NCBI GenBank assembly: GCA_963978545.1
Contig: OZ021730.1
Location: 3,698,201 to 3,762,200 of the forward strand
Source: Linyphia triangularis
Lineage: Eukaryota > Arthropoda > Arachnida > Araneae > Linyphiidae
Length of the DNA: 64,000 nucleotides
Direction of reading: 5' to 3'
The notes below the pieces were generated by a model, which was given only the letters and a program-made list of their open reading frames with translations, was not told the origin of the DNA and ran no database searches. Each line of letters starts with the position of its first letter. Positions within the stretch are counted from its first letter, which is position 1. Below are positions 22,490-33,207 of this stretch, piece after piece. A program made the translations under genes and the position numbers.

Positions 22490-24032
22490 TAGATGTGATA
22501 TGCATTAGGAATTGCGAAATTTGACTCAAATCTGCGTTTTTATTTTTTGGTTTTAAAATATTCCATAATTTATTACCATTAAAATGATACCATTTTCTTT
22601 CTGAGACTCAAATTACTTTATAAATTACAGTAGGTATCTCAAACCTGTTTTGTATCACGTTCATTAGTGTAGTAAACTTGAAACGCGTTTTCTGAAGAAT
22701 GACATTTTGGCGTTATATGACTTTACGTCAACGGTCATAACTTTATAATAAATGGTCCGATTTACAAAATTCCAATTTTGTTTTGTAGGCAATAGTTGTG
22801 AATGTGTTTTCTATGAAGTATCTAATATATATTGTTATGAACACTTTTTTTATGCATATTTTATTCTTAATTTTTTTGTTAAAAACTATGTATTTTTTTA
22901 AAACTTTTTAGTTAAAAACTTATAATTAAATAAATATTTACAGCCAAATTCAAAATTCTCCATAGGAACATGGTCAATATAATATCTCTTATTTTCAATA
23001 AAAATAATACCTCTAAGTTAATTACAAGTTTATTTATGTATGTTTTAATAATGGTCCTAATTAGTCACTTTAATTGCAATTAGCTGATTAAAAAATTGAC
23101 GGGAAAAAAAAAGTTTATATATAAAAATGCATCATTTATAATTCTGATATACTGCCAAAAAGTTTGAAATTATAACCTAAAAATTAAAGAAAATCATCTC
23201 AATTGTATATGTATACCTTAAGGTATACATATACAACTGTATACATATATATAATTGTATACACAAATGCATATACATATACAATTGTATATGTATACCT
23301 TAAGGTATACATATAAAATTGAGATGATTTTCTTTAATTTTTAGGTTATAATTTCAAACTTTTGGGCAGTATATCAGAATTAAAAATGATGCATTTTTAA
23401 ATACAAACTTTTTTTCCCTGTCACTTTTTTAATTAGCTAATTGCAATTAAAGTGACTAATTAGGAGATAATTAGAACATACATAAATAAACTTGTAATTA
23501 ACTTAAAGGTATTATTTTTATTGCAAATAAGAAATATTACATTGACGCATGTTCCTATGGAGGATTTTGAATTTGGCTTCAATATTTATTTAATTATAAG
23601 TATTTAAATGAAAAGTTTGAAAAAAATACATAGTTTTTAACAAAAAATTAAGAATAAAATATGCATAAAAAATGTGTTTATAACAATATACATTAGATTC
23701 TCCATAGAAAACACATTCACAACCATTGTCTACAAAACAAAATTAGAATTTTGTAAATCGGACCATTTATTATGAAGTTATGACCGTTGGCGTAAAGTCA
23801 TATAACGCCAAAATGTCATTCTTCAGAAATAGCGTTTAAAGTTTACTGCACTAATGAACGGGATACAAAACAGGTTCACAAAACCCACTGTAATCTAAAA
23901 AGTAATTTGAGTCTCAGAAAGAAAATGGTATCATTTTAATGGTAATGAATTCGGGAATATTTTAAAAACAAAAAACAAAAACGCTGACTTGAGTCAAATT
24001 TTCTCGATTCCTAATGTATATGTATACCTTAA
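22490..24032. repeat. 1.5 kb palindrome made of two inverted TTAA-ended units
   Basis: The left arm (about 22490-23221) and right arm (23300-24032) are near-complete inverted copies: CTGAGACTCAAATTACTTTA versus TAAAAAGTAATTTGAGTCTC, and GAATGACATTTTGGCGTTAT versus its complement. The centre 23218-23303 is TTAAGGTATACATATAC...GTATATGTATACCTTAA. The right arm ends with the same ATGTATACCTTAA, so each arm looks like a separate TTAA-bounded element. AT-rich, non-coding. Confidence 0.85.
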
Positions 24033-24352
24033 AAACCCGATTGATCTTAACCCGTTGAGCGCTATGCAAGTTCTTAAGGGAAATCCCCCTTCAGGCCACG
24101 CGCATCAGTAAAGCTCTTAGCATTGCTATACCGCAACCAGCGCATCGCTGCCAACAGATTGAAATTTACTAGACAACAGTGGAGTAAATATAGTATTAGG
24201 GCCATTGATTTTTATCGCAGTAGAAGAAGATATTTACGCTTAGAATGAGATGCTTAAAGACATTCATTCCACACGTTTACGCAGCGTTGCCAGACATCGG
24301 ACTTAAAATTCTTAGGTAGGCAATTTTTCACAAGGGCATTTTGGACATAGTA
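24033..24352. other. Spacer; possible left end of a piggyBac-like element at 24047
   Basis: TTAACCCGTTGAGCGCTATG at about 24049 resembles, in mirror, the GCGCTCAACGTGTTAA found in the 133 bp repeats at 25.8-26.8 kb. No coding content. Confidence 0.35.
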
Positions 24353-24700
24353 CAGTATTACCTCGATATCTCAAAGTCAAAGAGACACTAAAAAAATTTT
24401 GAGATAGCGAGTTTTTGAGATAACAAGGTCGTAACCAAAACTTAACAATTCAGTTTAAAAATTTAATATACTGAATAATTGTCTAGAAATTAGTCATGGT
24501 AGATGAAAATAAGTATAAATATGTAATTATAGTTGAAAAAGTCTAAATACAGCAATTTTAATTTTTAGTCGAAAATAATAAATGAGTGCATGAAATTGAA
24601 AAGAGTTAGTACTTACACTATAGTAATGTACATATTAAATAAAATGTAGAAGGGTGAATTTATTCACTACTAGTTACTTAAAAAAGTCTAGCATCGTGGT

Positions 24701-24881
24701 GCCGACCAAACGGTATAGTGGTTAGCGTGCTAGCTTCTAGACCGCGAGGTTGCGGGTTCCGAGTCCCGTGTTGGTATGGATGTTTGTAAATGTATGTTGG
24801 CTTGTCTAATGATGAATGTTTCGGCGCATTATAGCCCTCGTGTTGGTGACGGTGCCAGATAATCTGAATACAACCAACCAA
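24701..24881 (+). repeat. SINE-A, copy 6
   Basis: Full element with a perfect 12 bp duplication CTAGCATCGTGG (24688-24699, 24882-24893). Confidence 0.88.
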
Positions 24882-24919
24882 CTAGCATCGTGGCCTGGCT
24901 AAAAGGGAAATTTTGAATC

Positions 24920-25234
24920 TCAAAAACGATAGGCTTTTGCTTCATCGGAATAACCAATAAAAATGAGTTCTTGTGATCTTGGTTCGAATGTTGACTTGTG
25001 GCGTTTGTTGAGGGCGAAAGCTTTTTGACCGAAGATTTTTAGATACGATGCAGTTGATTTTCTGCCAAAAAGTAACTCGAACGGTGTTTTGTTTTGCATG
25101 ATGCTTCGTGAAGGACATCTGTTTCTCAAATGAGCGTATTTTATTTGAAAAAGAATTGTGTGTTCTGATTCTGATAAATGATTATAATATTTGCTTCTAC
25201 ATAACTGAATGGCGATTTTTCTGGAAAACTTCAT
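24920..25234 (-). pseudogene. Ty1/copia retrotransposon integrase C-terminal fragment
   Basis: The 104-residue minus-strand frame contains KYAHLRNRCPSRSIMQNKTP, then FELLFGRK, YLKIFGQKAFALNKRHKSTF and PRSQELIFIGYSDEAKAYRF. This is the ...NKTPFELW.G.KP...L.IFGC.A......K...KS...IFVGY....KAYR end of copia integrase. No gag, RT or LTR is attached, so it is a dead fragment. Confidence 0.88.
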
Positions 25235-25404
25235 TTCTTACTTCGAAATTTTTTCGACACAACAAGGTTTTGAGTGAAAACTCTTCGACATCAGAATTGA
25301 AATTAACATTAGATGAATATGCAATATCAAGGGGAAAAATTATTTTTCGACATATCAAGTTTTTCGCGATATCGAAGTTCGAGATATCGAAGTACTACTT
25401 ATAT

Positions 25405-25678
25405 TTAACCCCTTGGGTACAGATTTATTTGGGAAAATTCTTGCGTTTTGAACGTTTGGTTCGAAACAATAAAGGAACTTTAAAGGAACACAGCCAAACA
25501 AATTATTTTCTTAAAGTATAGGTAAACCAACCGATGTTTGACTTAACCAATCATGGCTCTTGTGACATTAAAATCCATTCAATCAACCTAGTTTGAATGA
25601 CGAAATAGGTTCGTCATTATTAACAAGCAAAACAAGTGCATGACGAATCTCAGCCGTCAAATGTACCCAAAGGGTTAA
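25405..25678. mobile_element. piggyBac-like MITE (CCCCTTGGGTACA family)
   Basis: TTAA at both ends and inverted ends CCCCTTGGGTACA / TGTACCCAAAGGG, 274 bp. The open frame that crosses its right end (25636-25857) has no homology that I recognise. Confidence 0.83.
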
Positions 25679-25807
25679 TAATATTTTTATCTATTGAAAT
25701 ATCATTGGTACTTCAAAAACTTAGACTTCCTGCACTTGAAAAAGTACTCAGAAAGGCACTATGTCAAATTACATCAGGTGTGGGAAAAACAACAGCGTAC
25801 TGTCAAC

Positions 25808-26765
25808 TGGCTGACGCGGTACTCAACGTGTTAATGATACTATCCTGTAATAAATAAAAATTAAATAAAATTTTCAGTAATTGCTTAAAACAATGTAATT
25901 CTTTTAGTTTTATTTCATATTTTTCACTTTTATCCACCGATGGCTGACGCGGCGCTCAACGTGTTAATGATACTATCCTGTAATAAATAAAAATTAAATA
26001 AAATTTTCAGTAATTGCTTAAAACAATGTAATTCTTTTAGTTTTATTTCATATTTTTCACTTTTATCCACCGATGGCTGACGCGGCGCTCAACGTGTTAA
26101 TGATACTATCCTGTAATAAATAAAAATTAAATAAAATTTTCAGTAATTGCTTAAAACAATGTAATTCTTTTAGTTTTATTTCATATTTTTCACTTTTATC
26201 CACCGATGGCTGACGCGGCGCTCAACGTGTTAATGATACTATCCTGTAAGAAATAAAAATTAAATAAAATTTTCAGTAATTGCTTAAAACAATGCAATTC
26301 TTTTAGATTTATTTCATATTTTTCATTTTTATCCACCGATGGCTGACGCGGCGCTCAACGTGTTAATGATACTATCCTGTAAGAAATAAAAATTAAATAA
26401 AATTTTCAGTAATTGCTTAAAACAATGCAATTCTTTTAGTTTTATTTCATATTTTTCACTTTTATCCACCGATGGCTGACGCGGCGCTCAACGTGTTAAT
26501 GATACTATCCTGTAATAAATAAAAATTAAATAAAATTTTCAGTAATTGCTTAAAACAATGCAATTCTTTTAGTTTTATTTCATATTTTTCACTTTTATCC
26601 ACCGATGGCTGACGCGGTACTCAACGTGTTAATGATACTATCCTGTAATAAATAAAAATTAAATAAAATTTTCAGTAATTGCTTAAAACAATGCAATTCT
26701 TTTAGTTTTATTTCATATTTTTCACTTTTATCCACCGATGGCTGACGCGGCACTCAAAGTGTTAA
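25808..26765. repeat. Tandem array of exactly 133 bp, seven units
   Basis: CGTGTTAA or its variant recurs at 25828, 25961, 26094, 26227, 26360, 26493, 26626 and 26759, every interval being 133. Units are almost identical. Each contains GGCTGACGCGGCGCTCAACG then TGTTAATGATACTATCCTG. The GCGCTCAACGTGTTAA part looks like a piggyBac-type terminus. Confidence 0.96.
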
Positions 26766-26876
26766 GAACGCAAAAAGATTTGAATGGGGTCTTTCAGCAA
26801 TCAAATCCTGAAGACTTAAAATGGATCTCTTAAAAAAGTTAAGATGATGCGACTGAAAATTAGGATATGAAATTAA
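26766..26876 (-). pseudogene. LINE C-terminal fragment, left of FB-A
   Basis: The minus-strand frame reads LLISYPNFQSHHLNFFKRSI then LSLQDLI, a diverged version of the ILISCPKFQSHRLRFF...LSLQDLI found on the other side of FB-A (27518-27791). Confidence 0.6.
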
Positions 26877-27517
26877 TAGACTGAGAGACGACTGCAATTT
26901 TTGGACCCCATCGAACATCATTCTGAATTTTGTATGGTAATTAGAGAAAAGTGAGTAGATTACGAATCCACTGGTCTGCCATGGCAAAAATGGCTGAAAC
27001 TAGTCAAAAATCGACTTTTAATAAGTTGAACTAAATCCAATTGCCAAATAATAAGCATTTTTTTTATTTGGTAACCCACACTCTTTAATTTTCAATTAAG
27101 AAGGTTGCAGACGATTCGGATATCTGGCGACGGTCCCCTACTTGCATCTATTAAAAGGGAGCCAAGTTGGCAAAAAATATTACGTCACTTATGACGTAAC
27201 TGATGTCGCCAATTTGGCTTACTTTTAAAAGATAAGTTTTCCGAGCCAAAGATCAGAAATCATTTGCGCTTTTTCTCATTGAAAATCAAAATGCAGGGTT
27301 GCCAGACAAAAAAATGTGTTCTCTTTTTGGCAAGTTATGACATTTTTGGCAATTGGACTTTAGTTCAACTCATTGCGAGTCGATTATTGATCAGTTTCGG
27401 CCATTTTTGCCAGATCAGACCAGTGAATCCCTAATCTACTCACTTTTCTCCAATTTCTATAAAAAATTCAGAATGATGTTCGATGGGGTCCAAAAATTGC
27501 AGTCGCCTCTCGGACTA
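26877..27517. mobile_element. Foldback MITE FB-A, full copy
   Basis: TAGACTGAGAGACGACTGCA ... TGCAGTCGCCTCTCGGACTA, centre ATTACGTCACTTATGACGTAA. 641 bp, lying between two overlapping LINE fragments. Confidence 0.9.
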
Positions 27518-27800
27518 CAATCAAATCCTGAAGACTTAAACTGGTACACTTAAAAAACCTAAGACGATGTGACTGAAACTTAGGACACGAAATTAAAATA
27601 TGGAGCACAGTAAGATCGTAAAGACAAATATCACAAACAGGTGGATCTTCTCCTAGTAATAGATGTCGATGGGTCAATCGGGTATGGCCAATGCGCAGAC
27701 GAGTCAAGTTGACGTCTGTCCGACGCATTGGTTTAACTGGCCCCATAAAAAGATGGTTTTTGGTGGAATGAAGTTTGTTATGAATGTGCAAATCCCATGT
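27518..27800 (-). pseudogene. LINE (jockey-like) C-terminal fragment with zinc knuckle
   Basis: The minus-strand frame reads NLTRLRIGHTRLTHRHLLLG then EDPPVCDICLYDLTVLHILI and SCPKFQSHRLRFF. The LTRLRIGHTRLTH...CxxC...T..HIL..CP pattern is the segment after RNase H in jockey-type LINEs. Truncated at both ends. Confidence 0.85.
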
Positions 27801-27907
27801 TTCTTGACTTAATGATAATAAGAACTTGTGAATTGAAGTCTTAATATCTTGGTAGGGAACTGGCTGCTGTAGCGAGATTGAAACCGCTTTAGCAGCATAT
27901 TTATATC

Positions 27908-28145
27908 TATATTAAACTTCAACTTAACTAGGCATCACTTAGACGGTAGATCGTGACAGTGCTCATAGGTATTTAATCCATTTTGGCGGAGTGAAGACAT
28001 AATTCTCGCCAAACCTTATAGCCTTTTGTTCTGTTGTGGTTTAGCGAACATTATGCTTTCACGCCGCCAAAATGGATTAAATACCTATGAGCACTGTCAA
28101 GATCTACCGTCTAAGTGATGTCAAGTTAAGTTGAAGTTTAGTATA
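27908..28145. mobile_element. Palindromic MITE, family P, copy 1
   Basis: Inverted ends TATATTAAACTTCAACTTAA / TTAAGTTGAAGTTTAGTATA with arms to CCATTTTGGCGG. About 238 bp. A second copy in the opposite orientation is at 37912-38149. Confidence 0.87.
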
Positions 28146-28305
28146 GTATGCGTCCATGGAGAAATAAGCTTGTGCTGCCATCGAATGATTGAAGATCTAA
28201 TTTCATAGAAGTGGATTTAAATGGGTCTCAAGGCGTTTTAATTAATACAGTACCATGAGAAAATTGGCAGAACTTATAAGTCCCACCAATCTCATAAGTC
28301 AGCAG

Positions 28306-28517
28306 TTAACCCTTTGCACTCCAGTGGCGCCTCTCAGGAGCCACACGATTGGATGCCAGACCACGAGAGGACCATTAGGTGTGATGCGAAAATTCGATGC
28401 AAGGCCAATGACTGTGTTTAGTTTCTATGAAGCAAATCCATAAACACCAACCGAACCTAAAATGTCTCGAGTTGCTGATTCCTCCGCTCGAAAAAGGCCT
28501 GGAGTGCAAAGGGTTAA
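28306..28517. mobile_element. piggyBac-like MITE, family D
   Basis: TTAA, CCCTTTGCACTCCAGTGG ... GGCCTGGAGTGCAAAGGG, TTAA; 212 bp. Confidence 0.88.
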
Positions 28518-29067
28518 TCTTGTAACATTTTGTGGTCGGCTCACGTATTAGTACGTTTTCTTGTCACCAGTATCATGTGGCCGTTCACGTATTAGCAAGT
28601 GTTCATCTAGTATCCGGTTTTTTCAAGCCATGGTGAAATTATTTGGAGCTATTTTCGATCGTAGTCAATTGTGTTGAGGAGTTACGTGTGTTTTATTGAA
28701 TGCTTCTTATGCTATTCATGCGGTGATACAGAAAATGGCCGGCCCCAAAGGCCTGGTAAACCTAACACCTTGACATACAATGACGTATCGGAAACGTCAT
28801 CCATGTCATATGCCATTGTTGATGTCTCCGAGACGTCAAGAATTGTCTTCGCTGAACACCGTGCAGCATATTATTATATTATCTGTTTCAGCCGGGCATC
28901 GATGCTGTTTTGTTTAGACTGTTGAAAATGCTTCCCCCCCCTCTCAACAGTACCGATAAATAAAATCGCACCGGCAAATAAGTAACCAGAAAGAAGCGCA
29001 ATGAAAGTGGCAGTCAGTATAGAAGTGATCTCTGAAATAACCCGTGTGTATTCACTGCACAAACTTT
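28518..29067. other. Spacer with no recognised gene
   Basis: Holds an 84-codon open frame (28671-28925) with no familiar motif, and a repeated phrase GTCTCCGAGACGTCAAG / ATCGGAAACGTCATCC. Nothing supports a gene. Confidence 0.35.
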
Positions 29068-29069
29068 TA

Positions 29070-29649
29070 CAAGGTGAGACCGAAAAGTAAGGGGACTGAT
29101 GTCATAATAATTACTGTATTATATATTTGCAGATAAATAACATCACTGTCTTTCAAAATAGTTCCCACCGTCTACAAAACAACTTCTGACAACGTTCATA
29201 CAATTTCTTGAAACTTCTGAAAAAGTCCTCCTTTGAGAAGTTAATTGGTAACAGCTGCTTTAATGTCTGAGATGCTTGGAAATCGGTTTCCCTTCTGTTC
29301 CAATTTCAGTCGTGGAAAGAGGAAAAAATCTGCTGGCTCTAGATCAGGGGAATAAGGAGGGTGCAATACTAGTATTTCTAGCACCAGCAGATTTTTCCCT
29401 CTTTCCACGACTGAAATTGGCACAGAAGGGAAACCGATTTCCAAGCATCTCAGACATTAAAGCAGCTGTTACCAATTAACTTCTCAAAGGAGGACTTTTT
29501 CAGAAGTTTCAAGAAATTGTATGTACGTTGTCAGAAGTGTATTGTAGACGGCGGGAACAATTTTGAAGGACAGTGATGTTATTTATCTGCAAATATATAA
29601 TACAGTAATTATTATGACATCAGTCCCCTTACTTTTCGGTCTCACCTTG
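29070..29649. mobile_element. Palindromic mariner-derived element, copy 1
   Basis: 580 bp flanked by TA, inverted ends CAAGGTGAGACCGAAAAGTA / TACTTTTCGGTCTCACCTTG; the arms match over almost their full length (about 285 bp each). Both arms encode, on opposite strands, the 3' end of a mariner transposase: HPPYSPDLEPADFFLFPRLK (the Y-S-P-D-L...D-F-F-LFP motif holding the catalytic Asp) and ISDIKAAVTN. It is a head-to-head derivative that could fold into a long hairpin. Confidence 0.9.
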
Positions 29650-29749
29650 TATTTGTATGTCAAGGGGTTAAAGGGCACCGACATCACACATTGTTAAAAA
29701 GGTTACATCCTTACACCAGGTGTTGAAAATGATAAAATGAGCGACTTAC

Positions 29750-29940
29750 GTTGTAGAGGACATTCGTCCATCCCTCATTGGTGACGCACTGGAACACTGT
29801 GAGCATGGCCTGTCCGAAGTTGTCGAAGTTGATGATGCCGTAGTTGGGTCCCTCCCAGAACAGACGACACACTTGGCCGACCCCCTGGCAGTGGAAGCCC
29901 GCGTCGCCGCAAGGGTGGGGGTTCTCGAGCGCGATCTGGC
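29750..29940 (-). CDS. Ca-alpha1D: Cav1 exon: domain I turret and pore (P) loop with selectivity glutamate
   Basis: A 191 bp exon with acceptor CGTTTGCAG|GC and donor TACAAC|GTAAGT, phase 1 to phase 0. It encodes [40 protein letters not shown] and [20 protein letters not shown] followed by VLYN. The cysteines of the turret and the FDNF...LTVFQC..EGWT pore helix/filter are those of Cav1 repeat I; the Glu before GW is the selectivity glutamate. Two positions look unusual: Asn directly before that Glu (Leu or Met in the Cav1 channels I know) and Asn where WTD is usual. The exon is GC-rich compared with the flanking introns. An LTR (29989-30735) begins 48 bp before the acceptor and a mariner derivative ends 100 bp beyond the donor. 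Confidence 0.95.
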
Positions 29941-29988
29941 CTGCAAACGACATTCTTTATTTACACAACCCCACTTCAATATTAATAA

Positions 29989-30735
29989 TGTTACGAATTT
30001 TTGTATATTTGTAAATATTTCGTTGTGTTAATTTTGTAAGTAGGAAAATTTATGTACATTTTGCATAAGGCAGTACAATAGTTCGTCTTAGTTTGTTTCC
30101 CTGCAATGAGCCTCCCAATGCTTGATAACGGGTTTTACAGGGGTAACTCTGGGAAGCGAGTTTCAAGGGGCAGGGCATTTAACATTATGGTAATGGGAAT
30201 CCCGCCAAATTGGCGAGACAGAGCCAAATTGGCGACAGTTTTGGCGACTAATTTTTGTCGCCAAATTTGGCGAGAAATCGCCAAATGTTGCCAAACTTGG
30301 CAACCATTTGGCGACATTTTCGGTCCCCATGTACATGTATAGGACTTTTCGACTACGATCTGGAAAGTTCTCCAAATGCCTATCTCTGGAATATTCACGA
30401 AAGTTCCCCTCCCCTATATAAGACCGGCCAAGTGAGCGGGGAGTAGTAGTTGATGGATTTTGAGTCACTGAATTAGTTGACTGGTGAGTTGACTGGATAC
30501 TGATTAGTTCTAAAACGAACTGTATTGCATTGTCTTTTGCGGTGATTTAGCAGTTGTGTTGTCAAGTTTTTAACTGCTGTTTTGTGCTCTATTGAGGTGA
30601 AAAGAGCTGTATTGTGTCTACTAGAACGAGAAGTTCTGGAGCTGTAAGAGCACTGTGAAGAGTTATTTTGGAATAAATTTCTGCAAGTTTTGTTCTGCTT
30701 TGGCGTCAAATCTTTCGAACCCGTCCAACGCAACA
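29989..30735 (+). mobile_element. Solo LTR, family G, copy 1
   Basis: TGTTACGAATTTTTGTATAT...CCGTCCAACGCAACA, 747 bp; flanks ATAA / ATAT (3 of 4 match). It contains repeated TTGGCGA/TCGCCAA words (about 30205-30320). The right half of the inverse copy begins at 63362. Frames across it are not genes. Confidence 0.65.
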
Positions 30736-31127
30736 ATATTCTAGTTGTCGCTTTGTGACGTTTAAATAGTTGATCCGCCGAATTAACTTCATACAAAAAA
30801 TTCAGTCTCCCACCTCGGCCTCAAATTCGGTGCAAATGTCAACAAGAGACGTAGAAAAGTAAATTTCATACATAAAAATTCATAACAGTATTCTTATTTC
30901 CTACATATTCATATTTCGTACACGGAAAAGGTAAATTTCAATCATTCCTGGAGAGTCGAGAGCAAGGTAGAACAATTTGAATCTTAAAGAATCATGCGTT
31001 CTGTTCCAATGAAAATTACAGGGTGGCCACATTTATATATTCATTAACAAAGCACCGATTCTGCTGTCAGCATGTGCTTGGTGTTTGTATTTAATTTTAA
31101 ATATTTAAAATATCTCTATTAGTAATA
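30736..31127. other. Spacer with no recognised gene
   Basis: AT-rich. A CAGGGTGGCCACATTTATAT phrase near 31019 resembles the end of the neighbouring MITE. Confidence 0.35.
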
Positions 31128-31560
31128 CAAGGTGGCCACAAAATTCAGGAAAAAAAGTTCCCTGATAATTCCCTGACAGACTTCTAAAAAATTCCCTGAT
31201 TTTAGGGCAAACTTGATTTCAAATTTCCCCAATTTTCTTAGGTTTTCCAGATGTCTAGACACCCTGATCAAATAGAACATGTATGCTAAAGAGATAATAT
31301 GCAATTTTAAAAAAAGTAGTTTTGCTGGTTATGAAAAGTTTACATTATTCCGTAACATTAAACTTCTAATAGCTGACCACTACAAATCTCCATGTAAATG
31401 GAGCCAAAATATGGAAGAACCTGCCTTAAACAATAGAAAATTTCCCTCATTTTCATGAAATTTTAAAAAGCTCCCTGATATTTCCCTGATTTTTTCCAGA
31501 ATCAGAAAGCTCCCTGACATTTCCCTGATTTCCAGGTTTACGCGGTTCTGTGGCCACTCT
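31128..31560. mobile_element. MITE with GTGGCCAC ends
   Basis: Inverted ends CAAGGTGGCCACA / TGTGGCCACTCTG. Interior with several TTCCCTGATT/TTCCCTGACA words. About 430 bp, preceded by TA. Confidence 0.55.
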
Positions 31561-31588
31561 GTTTAGCAAAAATGTAAAACAGCTCACT

Positions 31589-32305
31589 TTAAGGCGTCTT
31601 CTCACTTTAGGCACCTCGAAAATAGGCTATTTTCGCGATTTTTTTTCGAGGATTTTTGCAAACAATTATGGGATAAAATGGATCCTATATAATAAACACA
31701 TCTTTCAAGTACAAGAAGAAAAAAAATATTATTTTTTTGAACAATTATTATAATAAAACAGTAGCATCGAAAAACCCGTGTAGAAATGTAATGTTCGTGG
31801 CTTGTTGATGAAATTTCGGAAACTATCCGGCCGATTGTCGTGAAATTTGAATGACATATTCTTCATAGTTATGGCTATAGCGCATATCATCAGATTTTTG
31901 AAATTTTGATTTGAAGTATTTTTTTTTTTTTACAAAAAACTGCAAAAAACTTTTTTTCGAAAAACGTGCGCCATTTTGTTATTTTCGCGAATATCAAAAA
32001 TATGATGATATGCGCTATAGCCATAACTATGAAGAATATGTCATTCAAATTTCATGACAATCGGCCGGATAGTTTCCGAAATTTCATCAACAAGCCACGA
32101 ACATTACATTTCTACACGGGTTTTTCGATGCTACTGTTTTATTATAATAATTGTTCAAAAAAATAATATTTTTTTTTTCTTGTACTTGAAAGATGTGTTT
32201 ATTATATAAGATCCATTTTATTCCATAATTGTTTGCAAAAATCCTCGAAAAAAAATCGCGAAAATAGCCTATTTTCGAGGTGCCTAAAGTGAGAAGACGC
32301 CTTAA
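31589..32305. mobile_element. piggyBac-like foldback MITE, family C, intact copy
   Basis: 717 bp including TTAA at both ends. Inverted arms of about 300 bp start GGCGTCTTCTCACTTTAGGC and are nearly identical in complement through ATGGCTATAGCGCATATCAT. The centre is T/A-rich. Non-coding; it is the reference for the interrupted copy at 4435-5704. Confidence 0.92.
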
Positions 32306-32711
32306 GGGACCACGTAATAGATTACGACTTGAAGCCGGCAAACGTTCGTATTCTTCAACGCGCTAAAGAAATTTGCCCTCAAGATAGGCCAAAACATTTT
32401 CGATCATAAGTTACGTGTTTCTCAACTTAATGAACTGAAATTTGGAATCTAGAGTAAGCGAAGTATTCTAAATCGATTGAACACATAAACAATAGGGGTT
32501 CGTAGTGAAATATTTAATGATTGAGTTAAATTTACTTAGTATACAGTTCCCTAAGAAAAAATTTGTGCACCAGACCTATAGAAAATCGTAAGCAAAACAT
32601 TTTAGTGCAAACCACAAGATTCTACGATAATTAGAACGGAAGATATAGCCATCGTTCGGATTTTTCGTTTTGCGTACTGTACATATGTTTTAAACAGTGT
32701 ACGTAACAAAT
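32306..32711. other. Spacer with no recognised gene
   Basis: AT-rich, no repeat or coding match noticed. Confidence 0.35.
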
Positions 32712-33008
32712 TAGGTTTGGTTTGGAAGTTCCGAATACATATTTTTGGCTCTTTATAAAGTCATTAACACAAGTCTCGTTATTTTGAGCATCTAGAAGAA
32801 TACGAGATCGAAATATTCTATTGTAAATCTCTCTCTTCAACCCCACCACACCAACAAGAAGACATTGATGCCACTACAGATTTAATGTGCACCAGCCCCC
32901 CCCCCCCCCCATTAGGTACACACCGATATTTGCAGCCTTCGAGGACAAAAACTCTCAATCCTCTGATTATGATCTCGATACTCTAATCACTTGGTTATCG
33001 GAGACCTA
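32712..33008 (-). repeat. tRNA-derived SINE-C, copy 2
   Basis: Homologous to 3611-3907 over its length (GGTTTGGTTTGGAAGTTCCG, TTTTGAGCATCTAGAAGAAT, TTTAATGTGCACCAGCCC) and expanded by a run of about 14 C near 32896. The A/B-box region is more decayed than in copy 1. Confidence 0.6.
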
Positions 33009-33207
33009 TCTATCAAGATTTTGACCATCCGCATTTGATATAAACAAATAATTTGTGTGATTGTATAGTGGCATCAGTGAACGAGGAAGTTTAGCTTATG
33101 AGGAAGCCCTAGTAAGGATCATTCCCCGTTATGTTACCAGTGCTAGAAGTGTGGGTAGACGCGGGGTGACGCGTCCCCCCCACTTTTCAAGAAAATACCC
33201 ATGCGTC

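Larger units (their letters stand above)
24353..25396. mobile_element. pogo/Tigger-like element carrying nested SINE and copia fragment
   Basis: Left end TA|CAGTATTACCTCGATATC; right end ...GTTCGAGATATCGAAGTACTA is a diverged inverted match. A SINE-A (24701-24881) and a copia pol fragment (24920-25234) lie inside. No Tigger transposase frame survives. Confidence 0.5.

Noticed and set aside
25808..26765. CRISPR-like regular spacing
   Set aside because: The whole 133 bp unit is repeated with no unique spacers, and the genome is eukaryotic.
28671..28925. 84-residue frame with several Cys
   Set aside because: No recognisable motif, no splice or start context, between two MITEs.
30106..30468. 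Overlapping frames of 78-101 residues on both strands
   Set aside because: They lie in a repeated LTR (also at 63362-64000) and contain TTGGCGA word repeats, not a protein family.
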